From assembly GCA_017461395.1 (NCBI GenBank), contig JAFTYF010000028.1, forward strand, positions 1 through 32,291: 32,291 nt of DNA. The letters run 5' to 3'. Shown piece by piece: positions 6,819-13,784 of this stretch. Position numbers and translations under genes: made by a program. The notes under the pieces were generated by a model. The model made no database searches. It was not told where the DNA came from and worked only from the letters and a program-made list of their open reading frames with translations. Each line of letters opens with the position of its first letter. Positions within the stretch are counted from its first letter, which is position 1. The stretch comes from Ruminococcus sp. GTDB taxonomy: Bacteria > Bacillota > Clostridia > Oscillospirales > Ruminococcaceae.

Positions 6819-7286
6819 ATGAATATCAGACCATTTGAACAGACTGATGCAGTTGCTGTTTCTGAATTAATCAGAAATACAATCCGTATATCAAATGTGA
6901 AGGATTATCCTATTGAATTAATGGAGAGACTCATTGAAAGTCAGACACCTCAGCACGTTATCGAAAGAGCAAGCTGGACGCATTTTTATGTGGTTCAGCA
7001 ACAGAAAAAGATTATCGGCTGCGGAGCTATCGGACCATATTGGGGCAAAGAGGACGAGAGCAGCTTATTTACTATTTTCGTATTGCCTGAATATCAGGGA
7101 AAAGATATAGGACGTGCAATTATTGATACGCTTGAGAATGATATATATTTTCTGCGTGCAAGAAGAATTGAAATTCCTGCGTCAATAACCGGTGTACCAT
7201 TCTATCTGAAGATGGGTTATCACTTCAAAAATGGTATTTCCGAACCCGATAATGAACACATAATCAGAATGGAGAAGAACAGATAA
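6819..7286 (+). CDS. GNAT-family N-acetyltransferase
   Basis: A 155-residue single-domain GNAT protein. The acetyl-CoA-binding motif A is visible as VLPEYQGKDIGRAIIDTLE (around residues 89-107), and the C-terminal motif B as VPFYLKMGYHF. The start at 6819 has AGGAGG 8 bases upstream; ATGs at 6783 and 6813 fit worse. Its place inside a polyamine operon makes a polyamine or agmatine N-acetyltransferase (as for SpeG or PaiA) a reasonable guess, but nothing in the sequence fixes the substrate. Confidence 0.85.
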   Translation: MNIRPFEQTDAVAVSELIRNTIRISNVKDYPIELMERLIESQTPQHVIERASWTHFYVVQQQKKIIGCGAIGPYWGKEDESSLFTIFVLPEYQGKDIGRAIIDTLENDIYFLRARRIEIPASITGVPFYLKMGYHFKNGISEPDNEHIIRMEKNR

Positions 7287-7318
7287 ATCACGATTTATGA
7301 TAAACAGGAGGGGATTAC

Positions 7319-8170
7319 ATGGAATTATGGTTCACGGAGAGACATACTCCGAATGTAAAATTTTCAATAAAGGTTGACCGTCAGCTTTATACCGGAAACA
7401 GCGAATTCCAGCGTATCGACGTGTTTGATTCAAAGGAATTCGGACGTTTTCTCACTCTCGACGGCTACATGATGCTTACCGAAAAGGACGAATTTATCTA
7501 CCACGAAATGATAACTCATGTTCCAGTGGCAGTTCATCCGAACCCTAAAAATATCCTTGTTATCGGTGCCGGCGACGGCGGCGTTATCAGAGAACTTACA
7601 CGTTATCCCTCGGTAGAATCAATTGATCTCGTGGAAATAGACGAGCTTGTAATCGAAGTCTGCCGTAAATATCTTCCCTCGACAGCCTGTCGTCTTAACG
7701 ATGAGCGTGTTCATATCTACTATGAGGACGGAGTGAAGTTCATCCGCCGCTGTGAAAACAAATACGATATCATTATCGTTGACTCGACTGATCCTTTCGG
7801 ACCGGGCGAGGGACTTTTCACAAAGGAGTTCTACGGCAGCTGCTTCAAGGCTCTGCGTGAGGACGGAATCATGGTCAATCAGCATGAAAGTCCGTTCTAT
7901 GATGAGGATGCAGCCGCTATGCAGAGATCACACAAGCGCATTGTCGAGAGCTTTCCTATAAGCCGTGTGTATCAGGCGCATATTCCCACATATCCGTCAG
8001 GTCACTGGCTTTTCGGTTTCGCCTCAAAGAAATATCATCCCGTGCACGATCTGAACGCTGCAAAGTGGAATCTGCTCGGACTTAAAACAAAGTACTACAA
8101 CACAAGGCTTCATGCCGGAGCATTCTGTCTCCCCAACTACGTTGAGGAAATGCTCAGGGATGTTGAGTAA
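7319..8170 (+). CDS. speE: Spermidine synthase (putrescine aminopropyltransferase)
   Basis: A 283-residue cytosolic aminopropyltransferase that joins putrescine to the aminopropyl group of decarboxylated SAM. The N-terminal beta domain begins MELWFTERHTPNVKFSIKV. The Rossmann-like nucleotide-binding loop is GAGDGG (83-88) followed by VESIDLVEID, and the catalytic region is IVDSTDPFGPGEGLFT (Asp155 and Asp158). Length and motifs are standard for bacterial SpeE. AGGAGGGG lies 6 bases upstream of the ATG. The gene is 15 bases from speB. Confidence 0.96.
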   Translation: MELWFTERHTPNVKFSIKVDRQLYTGNSEFQRIDVFDSKEFGRFLTLDGYMMLTEKDEFIYHEMITHVPVAVHPNPKNILVIGAGDGGVIRELTRYPSVESIDLVEIDELVIEVCRKYLPSTACRLNDERVHIYYEDGVKFIRRCENKYDIIIVDSTDPFGPGEGLFTKEFYGSCFKALREDGIMVNQHESPFYDEDAAAMQRSHKRIVESFPISRVYQAHIPTYPSGHWLFGFASKKYHPVHDLNAAKWNLLGLKTKYYNTRLHAGAFCLPNYVEEMLRDVE

Positions 8171-8185
8171 AAAGGAGAAAAAACA

Positions 8186-9037
8186 ATGCTTCAAAAGAAT
8201 ATATCTACATTTATCGCCTGTGACAGCGAATACAAGGACGCAAAAATAGTTCTGTTCGGTGCCGGCTTTGACGGAACAACAAGCTTCCGTCCGGGAACAC
8301 GCTTTGCTCCGGCGGCGATAAGAAATGAAAGCTTCGGTATAGAAACATACAGTCCCTACCAGAACAAGGATATGACCGATTACAGCTACTTTGACAGCGG
8401 TGATCTGGAGCTTCCGTTCGGAAGTACAAACCGTGCTGTTGCTGATATCGCTATGAGAGCCGATATGATACTCACGGACGGAAAAACTCCGTTCATGATC
8501 GGCGGCGAGCATCTTGTAACTCTTGGCTCTGTTATGGCAGTCAAGGAAAAATACGATGATCTTTACATTGTTCACTTTGACGCTCATGCTGATCTTCGTG
8601 ATGATTATCTCGGACAAAAGCTCTCCCACGCCTGTGTTCTCAGACGATGCCACGAGCTTGTTGGGGACGATCATATTTTCCAGTTCGGTATCAGAAGCGG
8701 CGACCGTGAGGAATTCTTCTTTGCTGACGAGCATACTGAAATGCATAAGTTCAATTTTGACGGTCTTGAGGAAACAGTTGAAAAGCTCAAAGGAAAAAAC
8801 GTTTACCTCACTGTTGATCTTGATGTTCTTGATCCGTCTGTATTTCCGGGAACGGGCACTCCCGAAGCTGGTGGAGTTTCCTTTGATGAACTCCGCAAAG
8901 CTCTCACACTTGTATGCAGCAAGCTGAATATAGTGGGATGCGACGTCAATGAGCTTAGTCCCGTTTACGATCAGAGCGGTGTTTCAACAGCAGTTGCCTG
9001 TAAGATAATCAGAGAAATGCTTCTGGCTCTGTCATGA
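8186..9037 (+). CDS. speB: Agmatinase (agmatine ureohydrolase)
   Basis: A 283-residue arginase-superfamily enzyme that turns agmatine into putrescine and urea. The binuclear Mn2+ ligands are all present: His109 (GGEH), Asp132, His134 and Asp136 (FDAHADLRD), and Asp211 and Asp213 (TVDLDVLDPS). AAGGAG precedes the ATG by 9 bases. Agmatinase is the favoured assignment because an arginine-decarboxylase-type gene sits in the same operon. N1-aminopropylagmatine ureohydrolase is an alternative, since the family cannot be separated by motifs alone. Confidence 0.92.
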   Translation: MLQKNISTFIACDSEYKDAKIVLFGAGFDGTTSFRPGTRFAPAAIRNESFGIETYSPYQNKDMTDYSYFDSGDLELPFGSTNRAVADIAMRADMILTDGKTPFMIGGEHLVTLGSVMAVKEKYDDLYIVHFDAHADLRDDYLGQKLSHACVLRRCHELVGDDHIFQFGIRSGDREEFFFADEHTEMHKFNFDGLEETVEKLKGKNVYLTVDLDVLDPSVFPGTGTPEAGGVSFDELRKALTLVCSKLNIVGCDVNELSPVYDQSGVSTAVACKIIREMLLALS

Positions 9038-9047
9038 GGTAAACGCT

Positions 9048-9677
9048 ATGCACAAAATTTTTAAAGAACAATTTACAGTAAACGGACATCCGGTTAATCC
9101 GTTTGGATATGTGGAAAAAAAGCTGCGTATAATGAAAATTATTATTCCGTTGTTTTTAGTAATGTTTTTTTCGATTTTCTTTTTTATAGGAACAGTTATA
9201 TCAAATATTCAGGGAAAAGCGAAAAAAGTCTGCACTGAACCGGTAAATGCAGTTGTTTGTGATATGGCAAGATCGATATCAAGCGACAGTACAACATATG
9301 CTCCCGTGTATGAATTCGAATACAACGGCATGACATACAAAATAAAGAGCAATACTTATTCAAGTCCTATGCCGTTACAAGTTGGAGATAACGTGCAGAT
9401 TTTCGTAGAGCCGGGAAATCCCGACCGTATCTACAGTCCGCATGAGAAGGCAACAACAATGGTGGGCAGAGTTTTCCAGATTATAGGCGGAATCGGCATG
9501 CTTATTCCACTGATAATCATAATTGTTACACTTTCAAGAAGCGGACGCAAAAAAACAGTATCCAATCACAGCAGTAATATGCCAGATGAATTCACTGACG
9601 GTGTTTCAACATTTGAAGAAACTTCTGAATGTGTTGATGAAGTTTCAGTATATGACGAAACCGATGGATATCAGTAA
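9048..9677 (+). CDS. DUF3592-type membrane protein (first copy)
   Basis: A 209-residue protein with two membrane spans (about 28-50 and 138-158). Between them is the extracytoplasmic DUF3592 segment, seen as APVYEFEYNGMTYKIKSNTYSS followed by VGDNVQIFVEPGNPDRIYSP. Function is unknown for the family. The acidic C-terminal tail repeats the pattern DGVSTFEET and DEVSVYDETDGYQ, which returns in the next gene. The start codon is 10 bases after the speB stop and the ribosome binding site (GAGGTAA) is close to the ATG. It lies inside the polyamine operon, so co-expression is expected even if the role is not obvious. Confidence 0.8.
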   Translation: MHKIFKEQFTVNGHPVNPFGYVEKKLRIMKIIIPLFLVMFFSIFFFIGTVISNIQGKAKKVCTEPVNAVVCDMARSISSDSTTYAPVYEFEYNGMTYKIKSNTYSSPMPLQVGDNVQIFVEPGNPDRIYSPHEKATTMVGRVFQIIGGIGMLIPLIIIIVTLSRSGRKKTVSNHSSNMPDEFTDGVSTFEETSECVDEVSVYDETDGYQ

Positions 9678-9701
9678 GATGACCTGGTGAGGTGAATATT
9701 T

Positions 9702-10250
9702 ATGAACAGATCAATAAAAAAAACTGCAGTGCCTAAGCCTGTTAACTATCTTCAAGTAGCATTCATTTTCATAATATTCGGATGTGTAATGTTATATTTT
9801 GGAATGAGCGATAGTACTCATTATGATGAGTTAAAAAAAGACTGTTCCTTCTCAACCAAAGCCACTGTAACAAGACTTAATGAAAAGGGTTCAAAAATTG
9901 CTCCGGTATTTGAATTTGAATATCAGGGAAGAAACTACAAATATACAGGTGATGTTTATAAAAAAAAGGGAACATATGAAATCGGGGATACTGTGAAAAT
10001 CTATATAGATCCGATAACGTCTTCCCGTATATTTATTCCCGGCTATACCAAAGGAGAAACATGGAGTAAATTTTGCCATATATTCACAATTATAATTGGT
10101 CTACTTTTATTAGGCATGGGCATTTTTATCTTTGTTTTGGCGTTATTGGAAAAAAAGAACAGCAGTAATACAATTAATCATCTCGACGATGTATCAACCG
10201 ATTGTATTGACGAGGTTTCAACATACGATGAAACTGATGAATATCAATAA
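9702..10250 (+). CDS. DUF3592-type membrane protein (second copy)
   Basis: A 182-residue paralogue of the preceding gene, with spans near residues 20-40 and 125-147. The DUF3592 core reads APVFEFEYQGRNYKYTGDVY then IGDTVKIYIDPITSSRIFIP. It ends in DEVSTYDETDEYQ, almost the same tail as its neighbour, while the body has diverged. GAGGTGA lies 8 bases before the ATG. This is a tandem duplication with a tail conserved beyond the rest, which suggests that the cytoplasmic tail has its own partner. Confidence 0.8.
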   Translation: MNRSIKKTAVPKPVNYLQVAFIFIIFGCVMLYFGMSDSTHYDELKKDCSFSTKATVTRLNEKGSKIAPVFEFEYQGRNYKYTGDVYKKKGTYEIGDTVKIYIDPITSSRIFIPGYTKGETWSKFCHIFTIIIGLLLLGMGIFIFVLALLEKKNSSNTINHLDDVSTDCIDEVSTYDETDEYQ

Positions 10251-10279
10251 AACAATATTAATTTCAGGAGGAAAATAAA

Positions 10280-11482
10280 ATGAAAAAATGTATGATAATA
10301 GGCTGCGGAGGAGTAGCTTCCGTAGCAATTCACAAGTGCTGTCAGAACAGCGAGGTTTTCGAGGGAATTATGATCGCAAGCCGTACAAAATCCAAGTGCG
10401 ATGCCCTTAAAGAAAAGCTCCAGCCTACAACAAAGACAGTTATCGAAACTGCTCAGGTAAATGCTGACAACGTTGATGAACTTATCGCTCTTATCGAGAG
10501 CTACAAGCCTGATGTTGTGCTCAATCTTGCACTCCCCTATCAGGATCTTACAATCATGGACGCTTGTCTCGCTACAAAAACTCACTACGTTGATACTGCA
10601 AACTACGAACCGCTTGATACAGCAAAATTCGAATATAAGTGGCAGTGGGCTTACCGTGAGAAGTTCGAAAAGGCTGGAATTACCGCTCTCCTCGGAAGCG
10701 GCTTTGATCCCGGTGTTACAGGTGTATTTTCCGCATACGCTATGAAGCATCACTTCGATGAGATAAATTACATCGACATCCTTGACTGCAACGGCGGCGA
10801 TCACGGTTATCCGTTTGCAACAAACTTCAACCCTGAAATCAACATCCGTGAGGTTTCTGCAAAGGGAAGCTACATCGAGGACGGCAAGTGGATCGAGACT
10901 GAACCTATGGAGATAAAGCGTGTGTATGACTTCAAGGGCGTCGGCGAAAAGGATATGTATCTTCTCCACCACGAGGAACTTGAATCTCTCGCTCTCAATA
11001 TCAAGGGCATCAAGAGAATCCGCTTCTTTATGACATTCGGTCAGAGCTATCTCACACATCTCAAGTGCCTTGAAAATGTCGGCATGACTTCTATCGAGCC
11101 TATCATGTACGAAGGTAAGGAAATTGTTCCGCTTCAGTTCCTTAAGGCAGTTCTTCCCGATCCAGCTTCACTCGGCCCGAGAACAGTCGGCAAGACAAAT
11201 ATCGGCTGTATCTTCCGTGGAAAGAAGGACGGCAAGGACAAGAATTACTATCTCTACAAAATATTCGATAATCAGGAATGCTACAAGGAAGTCGGCTCAC
11301 AGGCAATTTCCTACACAACAGGAGTTCCGGCAATGATCGGCGCAATGATGATCATTACAGGTCAGTGGAACAAGGCTGGCGTTTACAATATTGAGGAATT
11401 TGATCCGGATCCGTTCATGGAAGCTCTCAACAAATGGGGACTTCCATGGGAAGAAGATTTCAACCCTGTTCTCGTTGATTAA
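10280..11482 (+). CDS. Carboxy(nor)spermidine dehydrogenase-type enzyme (saccharopine dehydrogenase family)
   Basis: A 400-residue NADPH-dependent reductase of the saccharopine dehydrogenase/LYS1-like family. It begins with a Rossmann loop, MIIGCGGVASVA (residues 5-16). DTANYEP and GSGFDPGVTGVFSAYAM follow, then the long catalytic domain. The family condenses an amine (putrescine, diaminopropane or, in a cyanobacterial variant, agmatine) with aspartate beta-semialdehyde to give the carboxylated polyamine. The decarboxylase partner lies at 12628-13764. A normal AGGAGG site sits 9 bases upstream of the ATG. Substrate choice (putrescine, giving carboxyspermidine, is the favourite) is inferred from the rest of the operon. 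Confidence 0.9.
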   Translation: MKKCMIIGCGGVASVAIHKCCQNSEVFEGIMIASRTKSKCDALKEKLQPTTKTVIETAQVNADNVDELIALIESYKPDVVLNLALPYQDLTIMDACLATKTHYVDTANYEPLDTAKFEYKWQWAYREKFEKAGITALLGSGFDPGVTGVFSAYAMKHHFDEINYIDILDCNGGDHGYPFATNFNPEINIREVSAKGSYIEDGKWIETEPMEIKRVYDFKGVGEKDMYLLHHEELESLALNIKGIKRIRFFMTFGQSYLTHLKCLENVGMTSIEPIMYEGKEIVPLQFLKAVLPDPASLGPRTVGKTNIGCIFRGKKDGKDKNYYLYKIFDNQECYKEVGSQAISYTTGVPAMIGAMMIITGQWNKAGVYNIEEFDPDPFMEALNKWGLPWEEDFNPVLVD

Positions 11483-11493
11483 GGAGGCTCATC

Positions 11494-11679
11494 ATGGAAT
11501 TTAAAATGGAGGACGCCCTCCTTCGCTATCTTGAAAGAGAATGCACAGCCCATACTGTTAAAGGTACGTTTTATGGCATTCTGAAAGAAGTCGGTGATGG
11601 ATTTATTCTGCTCACAGACAGCGGTGAAGATTCAATTGTAAACACATCTAAAATCACTGGTATCAGTTTTGATAACTGA
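11494..11679 (+). CDS. Tiny conserved-looking protein, first of a pair
   Basis: A 61-residue protein I do not recognise. It has a helical start (MEDALLRYLEREC) and a short beta-rich core, KGTFYGILKEVGDGFILLTDSG, that resembles small Sm-like or SH3-like barrels. AAGGAGG lies 7 bases before the ATG. The next gene is a diverged paralogue: compare YLERECTA, LKEVGDGFI with YINEKCTI, IEEVGEGWI. It is tightly packed in the operon, 11 bases after the dehydrogenase gene. Confidence 0.7.
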   Translation: MEFKMEDALLRYLERECTAHTVKGTFYGILKEVGDGFILLTDSGEDSIVNTSKITGISFDN

Positions 11680-11692
11680 AAGGAAAAAACAA

Positions 11693-11920
11693 ATGAATTT
11701 AAACGAAGTTCTTACACAATATATAAATGAAAAATGTACAATAGGAATCCTTTCTCAGAGTTTTACAACGTACTATAATGGCGAAGGTATTATTGAAGAA
11801 GTCGGCGAAGGCTGGATAAAATTTGTGGATACTTCACGATTCGAGTATATAATCCCGATATCAGCCATTGCATATGTACGCAGGAATGAGCGCAGAGAAA
11901 AGAAAAAGCGCAATGAATAA
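11693..11920 (+). CDS. Tiny conserved-looking protein, second of a pair
   Basis: A 75-residue paralogue of the preceding protein, sharing the helix LTQYINEKC and the core GEGIIEEVGEGWIKFVDT. A very basic tail follows (RRNERREKKKRNE) that could bind RNA or membranes. The start at 11693 follows AAGGAA by 8 bases. An ATG at 11669, which would overlap the previous gene, is less likely. Function unknown; a barrel-like fold is inference only. Confidence 0.68.
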   Translation: MNLNEVLTQYINEKCTIGILSQSFTTYYNGEGIIEEVGEGWIKFVDTSRFEYIIPISAIAYVRRNERREKKKRNE

Positions 11921-11942
11921 TTTTTATAAAGGAGTATTTAAA

Positions 11943-12626
11943 ATGAAAAAAGTATTAGCATTAGCATTTTCCGCACTGTTTATCTTTACAGGATGCGGTA
12001 AGGACGTAAGCACAGACGAAAAAACTTCAAAATCAGACACTTCTGTTTCAGATGATACATCATCTGAAAGCAACACTGCTATCTCAGAAGAAACATCCAC
12101 AGGCGGAGAATTTGTAATCACGCTCTATCCGGAGTACGCTCCTATAACCTGTGAAAACTTTGAAAATCTCGTAAATGACGGTTTCTATGACGGACTTATA
12201 TTCCACCGTGTAGTTGAGGGATTCATGGCTCAGGGCGGTGATCCTCAGGGCACAGGCATGGGCGGAAGCAAAGAAACTATCAAGGGAGAATTTTCCTCAA
12301 ACGGCGTAAACAACACACTTTCTCACAAGAGAGGTATTGTTTCAATGGCAAGAAGTCAGAATCCTGACAGTGCTTCAAGTCAGTTCTTTATCTGCTATGA
12401 TGATTCATGCTCCTTCCTCGATGGAAACTACGCTGCATTCGGTGAAGTAACTGAGGGTATGGAGGTTGTTGATGATTTTCTTAAAGTTCCACGTTCACTT
12501 GGCAGCGACAACGATATTTCTTCACCTAACTCACCCATCAGAATCAAAGACGCAGTAATGATTGAAGATGATGAAAACGGCAACCCGAGAGTTCGTGTAA
12601 CAATGAACGAATTCCTTGACGACTGA
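11943..12626 (+). CDS. Secreted cyclophilin-type peptidyl-prolyl isomerase lipoprotein
   Basis: A 227-residue lipoprotein with a signal peptide and lipobox IFTGC (lipidated Cys18), a Ser/Thr-rich linker (19-55), and a cyclophilin domain. Active-site and structural motifs include GLIFHRVVEGFMAQGGDPQG, KRGIVSMARS, SASSQFFICYDD and LDGNYAAFGEV. The position often held by His in LDGKH of eukaryotic cyclophilins is Tyr, as in many bacterial forms. It should help fold exported proteins at the outer face of the membrane. AAGGAG lies 12 bases before the ATG at 11943. The link with polyamine genes is positional only. Confidence 0.92.
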   Translation: MKKVLALAFSALFIFTGCGKDVSTDEKTSKSDTSVSDDTSSESNTAISEETSTGGEFVITLYPEYAPITCENFENLVNDGFYDGLIFHRVVEGFMAQGGDPQGTGMGGSKETIKGEFSSNGVNNTLSHKRGIVSMARSQNPDSASSQFFICYDDSCSFLDGNYAAFGEVTEGMEVVDDFLKVPRSLGSDNDISSPNSPIRIKDAVMIEDDENGNPRVRVTMNEFLDD

Positions 12627-12627
12627 A

Positions 12628-13764
12628 ATGAATAAGATCACAGAATTAAAGAGCCTTCCCACACCATGCTATGTAATTGACGAGGAAAAGCTCATGCAGA
12701 ATCTTGAAATACTTCATGGAGTTGAACAGCGTACAGGAGCGAAAATCCTCCTTGCACAAAAAGCTTTTTCATGCTATCACGTCTATCCGGTCATAGGGAA
12801 ATACCTCTCAGGAACAGCGTGCAGCGGACTTTTCGAGGCTCGTCTCGGCTTTGAGGAAATGGGAAAGGAAAATCACGTTTTTTCCGCTGCCTATCGTGAA
12901 GCAGAAATAGATGAGATAATTTCGTATTGTGGACATATCATTTTCAATTCCTTTACACAGCTTGACAAATACCGTGACAGGGTATTGAAAGCCGGAAAGA
13001 AAATCGGTCTGCGTATAAATCCGGAGCTTTCTACTCAGGAAGGACATGAAATATACGATCCTTGTTCACCGAAATCACGTCTTGGAATAACAAACAAAAA
13101 CTTCCGCCGTGATGATCTCGATGGCGTTACAGGACTTCACTTCCACACTTTATGTGAGCAGAATTCCAATGACCTTGAAAGAACATTACAAGCAGTTGAG
13201 GAAAAATTCGGTGATATACTTCCGGAAATGGAATGGATAAACTTCGGCGGCGGACATCACATCACACGAGAGGATTATGATATTCCGCTGCTTGAAAAGT
13301 GCATAAAGCGGATGAAGGATAAATATAGGCTGGAGGTATATCTTGAACCGGGCGAAGCTGTCGCTCTCAATGCTGGTTTTCTTGTAACTGAGGTGCTTGA
13401 TCTCACTGAAAACGATATGCCTATCGCAATTCTGGACACATCTGCTGCGTGTCATATGCCGGATGTTCTCGAAATGCCTTACAGACCACCGCTTATGGAC
13501 TCCGGAGAACCCTATAAAAAGCCGTATACCTATCGTCTTGGCTCTCAGACCTGCCTTGCCGGAGACATTATCGGTGAGTACTCCTTTGATGAGCCGCTTA
13601 GTATTGGAGACAAGCTTGTTTTCGCTGATATGGCGATATATTCAATGGTTAAAAACAATACCTTCAATGGAATGCCGCTGCCGGATATCATTCTCAGAAA
13701 AGCAGACGAAAATTTCGTAACACTGGAAAAATTTGGCTATAAGGATTTCAAATTCAGACTTTAA
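12628..13764 (+). CDS. nspC: Carboxynorspermidine/carboxyspermidine decarboxylase
   Basis: A 378-residue PLP enzyme of the alanine-racemase fold (fold-type III, DapA/LysA-like). It removes the carboxyl group of carboxyspermidine or carboxynorspermidine. The N-terminus is typical (LPTPCYVIDEEKL), and the PLP lysine is K45 in LLAQKAFSCY. Further signatures are SRLGITNKNF, GLHFHTLCEQ, WINFGGGHHI, YLEPGEAVAL and TSAACHMPDVLEMPYRP. I chose the ATG at 12628, directly after the TGA of the previous gene. A TTG at 12616 would overlap it, and neither has a strong ribosome binding site, so translational coupling is likely. It works with the dehydrogenase at 10280-11482. Confidence 0.92.
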   Translation: MNKITELKSLPTPCYVIDEEKLMQNLEILHGVEQRTGAKILLAQKAFSCYHVYPVIGKYLSGTACSGLFEARLGFEEMGKENHVFSAAYREAEIDEIISYCGHIIFNSFTQLDKYRDRVLKAGKKIGLRINPELSTQEGHEIYDPCSPKSRLGITNKNFRRDDLDGVTGLHFHTLCEQNSNDLERTLQAVEEKFGDILPEMEWINFGGGHHITREDYDIPLLEKCIKRMKDKYRLEVYLEPGEAVALNAGFLVTEVLDLTENDMPIAILDTSAACHMPDVLEMPYRPPLMDSGEPYKKPYTYRLGSQTCLAGDIIGEYSFDEPLSIGDKLVFADMAIYSMVKNNTFNGMPLPDIILRKADENFVTLEKFGYKDFKFRL

Positions 13765-13784
13765 TCTGTTAAGGAAGTATTTTT

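Noticed and set aside
8024-8746. Long open frame antisense to speE/speB (240 codons)
   Set aside because: It spans two well-supported genes and shows no domain; a codon-bias shadow.
10244-11059. Long open frame opposite the carboxyspermidine dehydrogenase gene (271 codons)
   Set aside because: The plus-strand gene has clear family motifs, ribosome binding site and operon context; the antisense frame is Cys/Ser-rich noise without a start signal.
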